Shown here one piece after another: positions 11,046 to 23,900 of a stretch of DNA of 64,000 nucleotides. Within the stretch, counting starts at the first letter, position 1, and each line of letters opens with the position of its first letter. A program made the translations under genes and the position numbers. The stretch comes from Eudorina sp. 2006-703-Eu-15. Lineage: Eukaryota; Chlorophyta; Chlorophyceae; Chlamydomonadales; Volvocaceae. The stretch is taken from NCBI GenBank assembly GCA_003117195.1, contig BDSI01000132.1:62001-126000 (forward strand), given 5' to 3'. A model generated the notes under the pieces. It saw nothing but the letters and a program-made list of their open reading frames with translations. It was not told the origin of the DNA and did no database searches.

Positions 11046-14000
11046 ATGGCATCGCCTCAGCGGACATCTCCCAACCTGGCGAACATGCTGCCTGGCCCGA
11101 GGTTCGGCGCCGCGGAACAACCGACTGCCGCCGGGTCGGCTCCGCAGCGAGGTCCCGCAGCCGGGCCCCCGCCTCCTCTCCGCATCGACGACCCGCCAGG
11201 ACCCGACCCGCGCGCCGCGGCCCGCCAGGAGCGACGGCGCATGAAGCAGGCCAGCCCGCTGGAGGGGCGCAACGTGCGGCAGAGCGGCACCGGGGAGTCC
11301 GACGGCGGCCTGGCCAGCCCCACCCGCTCGCAGCAACTGCAGCCGCTGCAGCCGGGGGGCCCGGGGGGCACCCCCCCGCCCCTTCGGACCGCCAGTCCGG
11401 AGGTCAACCCCGACATGGCCAGGTAGGCCAGCAGGTGGAGGAGGAGGATGGAGGAAGGGGGCTGGGATATCGCAAACACAGCCGCAGGGCGGTCGCGGCG
11501 CCCATTGGCACCCCAACTGCCGGTGACCTAGACCCTAGACCCCAGAGCCCCGGCGTGTGTGCGCTCACCTGTGGTGGGGGCCGATCGATCAGCATTGGCG
11601 CCAACCCAATATCCATCCACCCCACCCAAAGTCCACACCCATTTTCCATGGCAGCACCTGGCAGCCCCCCTGGGGCCCATATCCGCTGCCGAGTGCGGCC
11701 GTCCGCACCCAAGCCCGCCAAGAGGGTGGCTGTGATGTGCGGCCCGCGGCTCTGCAGGTACGGCCTGGCGGTGGAGGCCGCCCCGCCGCCCTCCCCCACC
11801 ACGCGGCCCCTCCGCCAGCGGATGTCCTCCACCTCCACCGGGCGTCAGAGCCCTGAGCCGCGGCCGGGCTTCACCCCGCCGGCCTCGGACCAGGGCTCGG
11901 ACCTGGGCAGCCCGTCGCGGAGGTGAGAGAGGCGGGCAGGGCGGGGGCGGAGGGGAGGAGAGGAGAGGGGAGGGAAGGGGAGGGGAGGCGAAATAAGCAG
12001 AAGAGGAGAGGGGAGGTTGTGACATCGGAAACAAGCCCAGAACGAACCCAGTCACGCGGGAAGGCAAGGAAGGAAGGAAAGAAAGGGAGGGAAGGGAGGG
12101 CAATGGCAGGGGAAAATTCGTCAACGGGAGTGTGAGCAAGTGGATAGCTTATATTCGCGGGCAGTGGTAGCGTGGTGCGAAGGGACCCCCTCCCCCCTTC
12201 CCCCCTCCCTCCGCGGGCTGCATCCTGTCCAGGATCTCCCGCACCGACCTGCACTCCTCGCGGGACAGCCTGGACTCGGCGTCCGGCGTGTTCCGGTCCA
12301 ACAGGCGGGGCAGCGGCTTCAAGAAGTCGGTGGGTTGGGGAGGAGGGGGCTGATCGGGCTGATCGGGGGAGTGGGAGGAGGCCGGGACACGGGGTGTCAG
12401 GAACCGGTGGGCCCATGACCACCAACCAGCCACACACGCCTCGATCACGCCAGTCCGTCGCCCAAAACACATTCCCCCGCTGCCGCCCTTTCCCCGTCTC
12501 CCCCTCCCCCTGTCCATCCGCGGACCGGGCTTCGGCTGGACTCCGTCTGCGTGCAATCCTGACACCCCCCACGGCGCCCTGTACCCGGGCTTCCCCGCAA
12601 ACCACCGCCTTTCACTGCCTCAGGCCAAGCCCCCCGCCGCCAAGGCGGCCCCCCAGCTGGGCGTGGCGGACCTCCACGTGGTGGGGGAGATCGTTGGCGC
12701 CTCGGGGTTCAGCTTCCCCATGCTGTTCTGCCGCTGGGAGCTGGTGTACGACACCGCCAAGTCCTGGAAGGTCGTACAGGGCCTCACCAAGGTGGGTGGG
12801 CGGGGAGGGCAACGGGGCGGGGAGGGAGGGGGGCCCGGGGGCGCACCACCACCCGTTCCGTTGGGGCAATCATTTCAGGTGGGGGCTTTCAAGGGGTGAG
12901 TCAAACATCAGGTCTGCGGAGTCGTGGAGGGCATGTTTGAGGGGGGGGGTGGGCCGGGCGGTTGCGTGTGGGTGGGCGGCTGCTGGGGGAAGGGCAAGGG
13001 GAGGTTGCGAATGCGGCGGTCCTGGGGAGCCGCGGGCAATGGCCGGGGGAGGGGGATTCGTTGGGTGACGCTGCGGGCTGGCGGTCTGGGGACGTACGAC
13101 TGGAGATGCACGACTGGGGCTGACGACCGCGCGGCACGGTGCACGCCTCCCCGATTCCATGTCCCGAAATCGGAGCAACGCACGCGATTTGCTATACGGC
13201 ACATCATCGCTTGGTGACCCCCTGCCCTGCCCCCCTCCCCGCTGCCCCCCTGCCCCCACCCCCCAGGGTGCCACCCACGCCTGCCAGTGCGAGCAGCCCT
13301 CCGAGGAGGACCTGGTGGTGTGGGAGCACCCGCTGGACTTCCACATGCGGACGCAGAGCCTGCAGGTGGGGGCGCCTGCAGGTGGGGTACCGTACAGGAA
13401 ATGGGTAGACATATTCACATAGCTGAGCTGCTGCCCGAGCAACGGTCCTCAAGGGGGCCGCAGGGGGGTCCACCGGGAGGGAGGGAGGGAGGCGCAGTCC
13501 ACCTGGGCCTCCCCTCCCCTCCCCTCCGAGTGAGGGGCCGCTGACCGGCCGCTCTCCGACACGAAGCACGGCGCGGGGCCCCACTCCTGACTGGATCATG
13601 TCGCAGTGGACCCCTCTAACGGGTCATCTGTGACAGCCGGCGCCTCCTCGGTAACCACACACTGCGAATAGGAACAAAACCCCGCCCCGAATACGAACAC
13701 CTATTCCCTGCCCGCCCCCGCCCCCCCCGGCCCCCCTCCCCCTCCAGGGGTGGCCCTCGCTGCTGCTCCGGGTCCACACCCGCGACGAGGCCAACAACCG
13801 GGACGCCTTTGTGTCGTACGCCCTGGTCAAACTGCCCACCACCCCCGGCCTGCACCACATCTCCTGCCACACCTGGTTCGCGGTGGAGGGCAGCCGGGCG
13901 GCGGGCAGGACCTTCTTCGGTGAGGGGGTGTAGGGGTTGGGGAGAGTAGGGGCACAGACCTGAAGGGGGTTACGCGTAGGGGGAGGGGGAGCGCTTTGCG

Positions 14001-17000
14001 GTTTGGCCCCCTATGTGAGGGGAGCCAAGCACCCGATTGCGGCGGGGCGGGGCGGGGCGGGGCGGCTCCTCTGTCCCTCTTATCCCTACGTGTGCTGTGC
14101 AGGACATACGCCCTCCCGCCCCCCTTTCCCTTTCTCCCCCGCAATCCGCACTCCTTACCCCCGCTTCCCTCCCCCGCCGCCTTCCCCTTTCCACGCAACC
14201 CGCCCTCCCCTCCCCGTTTACCTTTGTTGCTCCCCCTCCCCTCCCCGCCGCCCTCACTCCCCTTGAGGCTGGTTCACGGGCCTGACCCCCCGGCTGGAGG
14301 ACGAGAGCTTCATCACCGACCTGCGGCAGCGGGAGGACGCGGGGCCGCTGCTGTGCACCGTTGGGGCGGGGGAGGTGCACCTGCGGCTGAGCGTGCTCAC
14401 AAAGGTGTGTGTGTGTGGGGGGGGGGCGCGGGGGGACAGATGGGGGGAGAGGGGGCGAGGCGCGAGAGGGGAGGGGAGGGGGTTTCCGGCCGGTGGACAG
14501 GGCCGGTGTAGATATGGCGCGAATGCGAGGACAGGATAGGGGCTGGGACCGGAGACCGCGGAGGGAGGGGTACAGGAACTTGATAGACTTTTTGGGGGGG
14601 AGGGAGGGGAGCGGGGAGGGTCCATGGATGCGGCGGGCAGTGGGGCGCGTCTCAAGGCTGTCCCGCGGGTGGCGGTGCCGGGCTCGTCTGAGTGCCGGGC
14701 GCACATCGCCCGGGTCACCACAGGCGGGTGGGAGCTGGGGGGCACCAGCGCCGATCCGTCCTCCGCCCACCTGCCGTCCCTGATGCTACTCCTCCTTTCC
14801 CCGGCTTGCCTTCCTGCCCCTCCTCCTCCGTACCCCGCTCCACCTTTCCCCGCCCCCTGGTTGTCTTGGGTTTTTCTTTCGCTTTACCACCCGCCCGAAC
14901 CTCCCTGCCCGCCCCCAAACCCCCTGACTCCCCAAACCCGCGCGTAGAACTTCAGCAACATCACGCACCAGGGAGGGGAGAGCCTGGCAGCCGCCCTGGA
15001 GCGACTCAACACCAACATCGTCAAGTCCGTCGCCATGGAGGTACGGCAGTACGGCTGTACGGTGTCCACATGTTTGCCCTCTAGCTGGCGATATGTCTCC
15101 CCTCGCGAAGCACACGGTCGACGCGCCGTCCTGCATGGCACGCCGTCATGCCTCCCCACTTCCGAACGCAGGCACCGAAAACACCCGACATGCGCAAATG
15201 TATATCATTAAATATATGTGCGTGTACAGGCACGTGTACATGCACGTTTGTCATTTAAAACACATTAGAGCTCAGTCCATTGCCACTGGTCTGGGTCGAG
15301 CTCGGGTTCCCTCGTCACGGCCACACAACCCCCTCACCCACTCATGACCTCACCTCACCGAGCGGTGGGCTGGTTGCCCCTTCCCCCTCCACCCGGCCCC
15401 CCAGGAGCGGCGGCGCAGCTCCGACTCTCTGAGCGAGGGTCAGCGGCTGGTGCGGGGCGGTCGGGAGGAGCGGATCGCCTCCGCGCGGCTGGCCCTGGAG
15501 TCCCGGAGGAGGGGGGGCGACCCGCAGCTGAGTCCCGCGCCCTCGGACACAGCCAGCAGGCGAGGATGGGCGGGCGGGAGGGGAGGAGACGGGGTGCGGA
15601 GGGGACGGTCGGCACGTTTCCCCCCACGTTGGGCCATTCGCTCTCCACAGCTGCCCGTGTGGGGGTCCCCAATCGGAGGCCTAACGGCCCCGCTGAGTTG
15701 AGCTGAGCTGCTGACCAGCACCAGTGCCTGGCCCCCAACCAACCAACCAACCAATCCAAGGTCGTACACGTCTTCGACCGGCGGACACTGACACGTGACA
15801 TCGTCGGCTCATCCCCCCCCCTCCCCTCCCGATCCGTCCCCGCCCTTTCCGCCCCCCCCCGCTATCCCGTGCCGTCCACAGAAACCCCAGCTTCCTGGAC
15901 CGCCACAGCCGCTCGTCCTTCCGTGGTTTCGGAGGCGCACGGACGCCAGCCTCGCCGGGGGGCCTGGGCTCCGACCAGGCGGCAGGGGGCGGCCAGGTGG
16001 GGGGTGTGTGTGGATGTGGATGTAGGTTGGGGGGGCGGAGGGGTTAAATTAAAAAAAAAATAAACCCAAAGAACGAACCCGGGCACACCCATCCGAACTC
16101 AGTATACTTCCGTGGCGCGGTACGTGCACAGGGCGGAGGGGTGGGGGTGGGGGGAGCGGCGCCCTGCCGGGCAGCAGCGCGGTAGTCGCCTCGTGTAGCC
16201 CCTGCGGGCTGGGAGAGGGGGAGGGGGAGGGGGGAAGGAGGGGGAGGGGAATGGAGAGGAGGAAACAGCCCCAAGCCAGCCGGACGTTACAGGTCCGATC
16301 CGTCCTCGAGTTTTTGAGTATCGATGTCGCGAGCGTGGAGCATGCGGCAAACAAACGCAAGATGCCCCCCGGGATCGAGCAGGGGTTCCCTTTTGCGGCC
16401 GGGAGGGGCAGCTTCCGGCTCCTCAGCTCGACAACCCAAAGCAACCCGACGGGAACAGCACTGACTACCCAGGACCCAGTCCCCCCTGCCTTTCCCCCAC
16501 ATCCTCCTTGTACCCCCGCCCCGCCTCCACGCAGCCCCTTGATTTCAACACACCCTCGACCCCCCTCACTCTCCACCATCCCTCTTCTCCCCCTTTTACC
16601 GATTCCCACCCATTCCCACCGATTCCCTGTACCCCTGTGCCCCCTCCCTGGCGACCACAGGACGACGGGCGGTCGGAGACATCCTTCAGCGGATACCCAC
16701 GTAAGGCCCTCCTGATATCGCCGCTGCGCGCCAGGGCCCTATGCAGTACTGGCCTGTATTGGCGGATGGCTACTGACACACACCGGGGGGGGGAGAATGG
16801 AAGTCTGACTCTGCCTTGCAAATACACGCACAGTACACGGAGCGGTGGAGGGGTGGGCTGGCGGGTGGGGCGGGGCGATCCAGGGAAGGCGCCGGGTCGG
16901 GTGTCGGAGGCTGAGGGGGAACGGACTGAGGGCGTGACCTCCGTGTGTGTAAAAGATAACTGACCTCTGTGTGTGTGTGTCTTCTCGCGTCTGGGCCCCC

Positions 17001-17765
17001 GGTACCCATGTTCCCACCCACAATGTCTGTCACCCACCCACACACCCAACCCCCACACACCGACCGACTGACCCACGGACGTTCCCACCGATCCCCCGCA
17101 CCCGCCCACTCGCCCACCTCGTACGACCCGCTCAGGTGGGAGGGAGCGGTACTCGGAGCGGATAGCGCGAAGGGAGCGGGACCGGGCCGCGGCGCAGGCG
17201 GCGCGCGAAGGGTGGGTGCCCCCGGGGGGGTTGGGGGGAAGAGGGTGGAGGGGACATGTGCCCCGCAAGAAGACCCTGGCTGAGTGCGCTGCTGTGTGCT
17301 CGTAGCTCCAACAATCCTGCTCCTCCTCCATGTCATGGCTTCATGACCCACCACCCGCCGCACTGCACCCTCCTGCCCCGCCTTCCTCTCCCGCGCTGAC
17401 CGAACCCAAACCAAACCCAAACCCAAACGCACCGCAGTGGCAGCGCCGCGCCCTCCGTGCTGGGACCCGAGGGCAGCGGCGGCGCCGCGCCGCCCAGCTC
17501 CGACAGCGGCGCCGGAGGCGGAGGCGCGGGGGCGCCGCCCTCCCGGCCCCTGTCGGCGTCCCGCACCCACAGCGGCTCCCTGGAGCCCTCCGGCTCCCGG
17601 AACACCCGGATGACCGGCGGGGCGGCGGCGGGTGGGGGCGGGGGCGGCCGGTTGGCGGCGGAGGACGACGGGCTGGAGACGATCGCGGCGGAGGACGACG
17701 GCCAGGTGGCGGCGCGTGCGGCGGCGCGAGAGGCGCGGCGGGGGGCCCAGCGGTCGGCGTTCTGA
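11046..17765 (+). CDS. B9D2: B9D2-type B9-domain transition-zone protein with long extensions, 13 exons
   Basis: The B9 domain has the B9D2 pattern and spans about residues 225-410: HVVGEIVGASGF, LFCRWELVYDTAKSWK, WEHPLDFHMRTQSLQGWPSL, then a closing GEVHLRLSVLTKNFSNI. B9D2 sits in the MKS module at the ciliary transition zone with B9D1 and MKS1, which fits a ciliated alga. Exons: 11046-11422, 11758-11922, 12233-12329, 12624-12791, 13267-13365, 13748-13919, 14268-14404, 14948-15040, 15405-15559, 15882-15996, 16661-16700, 17136-17211, 17438-17765. Phases agree, giving 673 aa against about 175 aa in animals. The extra ~220 N-terminal and ~260 C-terminal residues are Pro/Ser/Arg/Gly-rich and look disordered. 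Intron 9 would use a GC donor (AG|GCGAGG). Domain call is firm; the extension exons rest on splice signals and open frames only. Confidence 0.88.
13393..13419 (+). repeat. Short dispersed intronic motif, copy b
   Basis: TACAGGAAATGGGTAGACAT followed by ATTCACA, 28 bp after the exon 5 donor of the B9D2 gene. Nearly identical to the copy at 2569. Confidence 0.7.
16043..16082 (+). repeat. A-rich dispersed motif, copy 2
   Basis: TTAAATTAAAAAAAAAATAA followed by ACCCAAAGAACGAACCCGGG, in B9D2 intron 10. Compare the copies at 8477 and 51104. Confidence 0.7.
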
Positions 17766-17943
17766 GGGGGCTGACCCGAGGGAGGTGGGGGCACGGGCGA
17801 TCCCAGGCGCTCCAGGGGAGGAGCCCTGGAGGGCCCCCGGGGCACGGCCGCCCTTCCCCCGGCACATACCCGACCCGGCAGCAGAGGGTCGTGCGGTGCA
17901 GTCCGGGATGGGCTGTCGTACCGCCTGTCAGTCCCGTGTGCAT

Positions 17944-17945
<2 letters not shown>

Positions 17946-17978
<33 letters not shown>
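17946..17978. repeat. (GT)n microsatellite
   Basis: About 16 GT units lie in the presumed 3' UTR of the B9D2 gene. Confidence 0.95.
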
Positions 17979-17979
<1 letters not shown>

Positions 17980-18375
17980 ACACAGCCTCGTGAAACGACG
18001 CGCTCCGGGGCGGGAAGGGTGGGCTCAGTGCGGGGTGGTGTGGTGAGGCGAGGGGGGCGACGCGCGTGCGGGGGTCGGAGGCGGTGGTACTCAGCTGCGA
18101 TGTCTGCAAGGTTGGAGGGCAGCGCCGCGCCTGCGCGTCCTCTTTGCCGTGACCTGCGGGCATGCAACGGACGGCTCCGTACGTCGGGGGATCGATGCGC
18201 CGTGGGTAGCGGTGGGTGGGTGGGTGCAACGGCGGTTAGATTGCCCGGGCCTGACCGCAAGAAGGGGGCGAGGAAATAGCAGATGTCGGCTAATGCGCAC
18301 CGTAGACACAATTGGCTGTACTGACTGACTACCTGACTGACTGAGCAGAGCAGAGCAGAAGGGGGATACGGCCGT

Positions 18376-18460
18376 GAGACACATCTCGGGGGTGAGGGGA
18401 GACACATCTAGGGGGTGAGGGGAGACACATCTAGGGGGTGAGGGGAGACACATCTCGGGG
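18376..18460. repeat. 23-bp tandem repeat, about 3.7 copies
   Basis: GAGACACATCT starts at 18376, 18399, 18422 and 18445, giving an exact 23-bp period. Copies differ only at one C/A position. Confidence 0.92.
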
Positions 18461-18918
18461 GGAGACGGGGTAGGGGCGACTGGTGCGGCCATATCGGCCC
18501 ATTTCTGTCCCGACTGTTGGCCCCTGCCATGGCGGCCGTTCGTTCGTTCATTCGGTTGGGTGACCCCGGGGGGCTCGCCGCCCGGTCCGCCCGTGTGGTT
18601 CCACACCTCGGTTCCAGACGCGGTGCCCTCGATAGGCGGTGGACGGTGTGCAGCAACGCGCGTCAGCGGCTGGTCTGCGGTCGTTGCGCTGATCTCGGCT
18701 GGCTAGGAAGGCAGGAGGGGGCCCAGGCTCCCGGATCTTTCCTCGCCCGGCAGTCTTCTCCCGCGGAGGGGTGGCGGTTCCTGTCCGGAGCTCAGCCTTC
18801 CCAGGTTGCTGCGCTACGCACCGTCTCCTCGTCCAGCGGCGTCTGGCAAGGACCCCCTCATCGCCCCGGAGCGGAGTAGGCCACCGCTGTTGCCCATCGC
18901 ATCAGGTAACGGTGTCTT

Positions 18919-18923
18919 GTAAG
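18919..18923 (+). terminator. Candidate TGTAA polyadenylation signal for the B9D2 gene
   Basis: TGTAA is the usual chlorophyte nuclear polyadenylation signal. This is the first plus-strand copy after the stop at 17765, implying a 3' UTR of about 1.15 kb. Confidence 0.45.
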
Positions 18924-20157
18924 TTTAAAACTTTCAAGTTAATCCAGATGGGCGCGGAATGGTACCGTATGAGCAGCTGAGGGACTACAGCTCGTTAGTG
19001 CATTGCGGTGCAGCGTCCGGTATGATGACATCACAGGAGCCGTCTCTGCTGCCGGGGGCAAAACAGCGGCGGCCGGCGGGAGCTCAGCCGCACATGCGCC
19101 TGCAGCTTCGCACCTCGGTGGCGGTGTAAACCCCACGTGTCCCCGAGCTTGACTTGACACCCAACCGCCCACGTGCCGTACACCGCACCGTAGTCTCCCA
19201 CGTGTCCCTGGGCGCGTCCGCCGCCCCACCCCGCGCAACACCTGCAGCACCACCCACGACCAACCAGCGCCTCGTTCTGCTCAGCGCGTCACTTCAGCGC
19301 GTCGCCTTCCCACGTGGAGCCACGGTACACACCCACGACGGGAAACGACATCTGAACGTTCTCTTCAACCCTAGCGTCTCCTAAGCCCCCCGCTTGCCCT
19401 GCGGCAGACACCACACCGGGTTCGGCCTTCCCTCTCCGTAGCCGTGATAAGCGAACTGCCCGTCCGCCAGTTGGGGAACCCCCCAGCAGGAGTCCCGATG
19501 TCCCTCCACAGCCACCGGCCCCTATTCAAGCGCTCCCCGGGCCGCAAACGCCCGGTGATTCTGAAAGCCATGAAGCCGCGACACCATCGCCCCCTTTCCC
19601 CCAAAGCCCGATCACCTCCAGCTCCGTACACCCCCTGGCCCAGTCTTCTCTGTCCCCCTGCCCCCATGCCCGATTCCCATAACCCCCCCTGGCCCCTGTT
19701 GGATGCGCCCACAGCGCCGCCGGCTCTCCCCCCCCGGTGCGGCCCCCTCCATCCCATCGATCCGCATCGACATACCGGCGGCATCCGCGGCTGAGAGCCC
19801 TGGCCCACCCGGGTCCGCTCCTCCTGGGGCCACTGTCCCTCGCAGCCCCTCGCAGCCCCACGCGCGCTTCCAGGGAGCCCTCAGTCTAGCCGGTGGCGGC
19901 GGTGCCCCGACCGCGGGCCTCAATTGGGTCCCTCCCCGGGGGGAGGGGACGCCGGGAGCCCTCGGTTGGGTCCTGGTGTTGGCGGCGGCAGCCCCGGGGC
20001 ATTTCCGGTACCCACTCAGCGAAATCGATGACCCGAGACGCCGACCACTTGGAAGCATCCGAGAAGAGGATAAGGAGCACTGAGTGGAGACAAGAATGGC
20101 CCAGGGGTGTGTGAGGGGGAGGGTCCTCTAGCAATGGGGGTTGCGGTGGTCGACGGG

Positions 20158-20569
20158 CTACTCGTTGGACTCTGCCGGGGATGGCGCGGCTGCAGCCGCA
20201 GCCACTGCAGTCGCGGCCGCAGCTGCCTGCGCCTCCGCAGTCGCCACCTTGAGCTGCGCCACGGTGGTCTCCAGCGAAGCTACTCGCTGCTCAAGCACTT
20301 TCCTGTACTTGTCGCCCTGCAGGGGAGGTACGGAAACCTCAGCAGATGTGCGCATCACTCCAAGCTATAGTCGCCCTTTGCGGGTGATCGCGCCCATCGG
20401 GGTCCGTTCATGTATCAATCATGTCTCGGCGTGCCCGCGCGGGTTGTCATCGTACCTGTTGGGCGAGCACCTCGTGGGACTTCAGGATGTCTTGCCGTAG
20501 TTGGTATGCTGCGAGTAGTCCTGCAACTCCGAAGCCAACGAAAAATCCAGACATCCGTGCACGAAACAT
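20158..20569 (-). CDS. Small protein with one membrane segment and a coiled coil, 2 exons
   Basis: Exons 20569-20456 and 20316-20158 join in phase 0 with clean GT-AG ends and give 90 aa. Residues 7-23 (SGFFVGFGVAGLLAAYQ) form a probable membrane segment directly after a short basic MFRARM start. A helix with charged and Leu heptads follows (KYRKVLEQRVASLETTVAQL), then an Ala-rich tail. The N-terminal basic residues and single membrane span would suit an organelle inner-membrane or small tail protein, but this is inference. The family was not recognised. The gene is head-to-head with the RAP-domain gene, with 351 bp between start codons. Confidence 0.72.
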
Positions 20570-20920
20570 AGCTGCTGATGGACTGATGCGTGACACTGTC
20601 AACGCTGACGAACCGAATGTCAATCCTACTGATCTGTCCTACAGATCACAATGGTACAGGAACAGCCTTTTGCTTAAATGGTCCCAGACTTGCAGTCGTT
20701 CCGACAAGCCACCAACCGATCCAACGGATTAGTCGTTTGAGTGGCTCCTGCAAAATAACTGATATAATCAACTCAGAAATGTTGATGTAGGTAGTCATTT
20801 CGTGCGTCACCAAACAACAGTTTTAAGGTCGTACTAAACTCGTACGCACTCAGGAGGCTGCCTCATTCAGCAAACGGTTTCATACCACAGTGAAGGTGTT
20901 TGACAGATACCCATGACACC
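20570..20920. promoter_or_regulatory. Divergent intergenic region
   Basis: 351 bp lie between the starts of the small membrane-protein gene (minus) and the RAP-domain gene (plus). The sequence is AT-richer than both neighbours, and no defined element was recognised. Confidence 0.55.
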
Positions 20921-23900
20921 ATGCTGTTGCAGGAACTAACTCCTTTTCGCGGTGCTCCGCGGAAAGACACCAAAGCCATTCAAAAGCCTTGGCTAGACTC
21001 GCAGCATTTAAGCGAGGTTACTCGCCTGCGCCTTCTTTCTTCACGACGGCAACACGAATGCCGTGCTGCTCCTTCAGCGCCGTACCGCCGCTCACCAACC
21101 ACCAGCCCGGAACCGCGCGACACCCAACCCCGCGGCCATGGCAGCCAGCGCAACCAGCCCGCCCTCTCACCGCAGCCCACGAACCCGCGACCCGCCATCC
21201 AGCCAGCCGTGCAGCAGTTGGTCGACGAGCTGGGCGCCCTGGGCTACCGCTGCAAAAGCACACCGCCCTCCCGCTGGCGCCCCAACACGCTCCCCTCCAC
21301 GCGTCGCCTCCTCGCCGCCCTCCGCCCCCACCTGGCTGACCTCCCACCGGGCAGCTTGGCGCACTGCTGCTGGGCGCTCGCGCAGCTGGGGGAACGTGGC
21401 GGCCGCGACCGGGTGGTGGTGTCCTTCGTGGCCGCCGCACAGCGGGAACTGCTGTCGTCATCCAAAGCGGGCCCAGGGGAAAACGACAGCGGCGACGGAA
21501 CGACCAGTATTGCGACAGGTCGGGAGGCCACGGATTCGGCGGCGGGCGCAGAGTCTCAGCCTGGCGCCGCAGGGGCACGCTTTCGGCCTGGGGGACCAGG
21601 GCTGACACACGGGACACTGGAGGATGATGGGGAAGCTGGGCCACCGTACGGCATCACCAGGCTCACGGAACTGGATCCGAAGGACCTCAGCAAGCTCGCC
21701 TGGGCGCTTGCCAAATTAGGCCTCAGGCCAGACGACCGAGCGCCGCCGTGGGACGACGCCGGGCTCGGGACGCGGAACCCGGCGGCGGCGGCGGCGGCGG
21801 AGGCGGAGGCGGAGGCGGCGGCGGAGGCGGCAGCGGAGGATGCCGGCGCCGCAGTCAGCGAGGCAGCCACCGCCGCCGCCGCCGCCGCCGCCGCCTCGAC
21901 GGGAGATCACCGGACCCCCCCGGGAGCTGTCCCCCGGGAGGGTGCGGGGCAGACCGGCGGGTCGGTGGCGGTGGTGGGGGCCCAAGTGCCATCCGGGGAG
22001 GAGTGGGCGCAGCTGCAGCGGCGCTGGTGGCGGGAGCTTGGACTGGTGGCCGCAGACGCGATCCAGCAGGTTCAGATGCCGCCGCAGGTACGGCAGCTGC
22101 GACACGTACGTTTCTGGTGTGGTGGCTTAACTGTAGCAAGGAGCCGTGTCAGAGCTTTGATTCCAAAACAGGTAGATTCCAAGACAGGTAGATTCCAAAG
22201 AGGGAAGGGATGCTTAGGGCTCAAAGGCTTTTCCGGGCTGATGCCGGCGGCCGCGGCGTCGACAGCCCCAAGGGTCAGAAGGACCGTCCGGCCGCCTGCC
22301 GCCAGGGATTGGGAGCCCGACTGGGGGCCCCGCTTTTGCGTTGCGCTCACCCGGCAAGGTGTCTGGTTCGGTCCTGACCCAGGTTGTGACCGCAATACTC
22401 CGGACACCTCCTGCCGTCGGTGCTCATGTCGTCGTCAGATGGTCTTGGTGACGTCCCACGGGTCACGTCCTTCCCCCGAACCCCATATCCCGCGCTGTGT
22501 ATATCTCGCCTGCCGTTGGCCCCCCAGTGTCGTACTCCCCACTCGGATCCTTGCCCGCTGGGTTCACCCGTTCCCTCCTCCCGGCCGAACCCGCGCCCCA
22601 GGCCCTCTGCAACACGCTGTGGGCCTTCGCGACGTGTGGTCACCGACACACGCCCCTGCTGGGGGCCGCCGCGGCGTGCATCACCAAAGGACTCCGTACA
22701 AGGTTTGCCATCGTACAGTCGTACCATCGCGCGCATGCTGTTTACTGCCCCAGGCTTCCAATGCCAGGCCTCCTGGCGGCGGTTCCCGTCTGGCCAGAGG
22801 GTCCGCTGCAAAGCTCTGGGATTAGATCGTTACAAATGTACGACAAGGTCCCCGCGTCATGTCGTCGTGTCATGGGTTGCGACACGTGGTCACTGTGTGT
22901 CTGCCGTAGGTACGAACCGGTAGGCGTCTCCAACCTGTTCTGGTCGTTCTGCACCCTGGGCTTCGTTGCTCCGGAGCCGCGCCACACGGTCAAGGGCGGC
23001 CAGCACCACCGCAGCCGCGACGGCGGTGGCGGTGGCGGCAGCGGCGAGGACGGCCCTGAGTCGTACGGCGACATGTACGACATGTTGTACAGCACGCTGG
23101 TTCGACTGGCGCTGCCGCTCGTGGGCGAAATGTCTCTGCAGAACCTCGCCAATGTGGCTTGGGCGCTGGTCACGACAGGGCAGCATGTACGGCAGCCCGA
23201 GGCCCGGCGGCTGCTGGCGGCAATCTGCGTGCGCGCGACAGAGGTCGTCGCGGCGGCGGCCGCCGGCGCCGCCAGCGGGGCAGTGGCCGCGCCGCTGGTC
23301 GGCGCACGGCGGCTGATGCCGTCGCGGTCAGAGGGGTTGTACGGCGACGTACTCACGCTTACGACACAGTACGAGCAGGCGCCGCCGGCGACCATTGGCG
23401 GTACGGTTGTCGGGCGACCGGCGAATGCACTCGACGCGGCAAAGTACGACCCGCGCGCGGCATCAGTGCTGGCGTGGTCACTGACGCAGGCGGCGCCGCC
23501 AGGGCAGGCCCGCTGCGTGTCGTACCTGCGGGCGACGGTGGCGGCGGCGCTGGCGGTGCAACCGGGGCTGTCGCACCACTCAGATCAGGACGTGGCGATG
23601 CTGCTGATGGCCCATTCCAAATGCCGACACTACTCACCGGATCTTGTACGGGCTGTACGGCAGGAGGTACTGAGGCGGCTGGACGAGCGGGAGATGGACC
23701 CACAGGTCCGCTGCGGCCCCAGTTTCGAATATTCGCTGCGCGGTACCTGTCATCTAGGGTTTTTGAATGTGGGCGGAGAACGAACAATCTTGAAGGGAGT
23801 GGATGTTGCAGGGCGCCCCAAAAGTTGAGGTGTCGCTTTCGCATTAGCACGGTGTCATTTTGTGTTCTTCTCTACTTAAATATCATTGCGGCATGTGTCG

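Larger units (their letters stand above)
17766..20157. other. 3' flanks of the B9D2 gene and of the small membrane-protein gene
   Basis: No convincing exon was found. It holds a GT microsatellite (17946-17978), a 23-bp tandem repeat (18376-18460) and one plus-strand TGTAA near 18919, the first such signal after the B9D2 stop codon. Several open frames exist on both strands but show no recognisable domain and look like chance frames in GC-rich DNA. Confidence 0.6.

Noticed and set aside
17945..18407. Poly-Thr-His frame on the minus strand at 18 kb
   Set aside because: Derived from the GT microsatellite at 17946-17978.
19371..20083. Overlapping frames on both strands between the B9D2 and small membrane-protein genes
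   Set aside because: None shows a conserved motif, signal peptide or membrane span, and they disagree in frame with any plausible splice sites.
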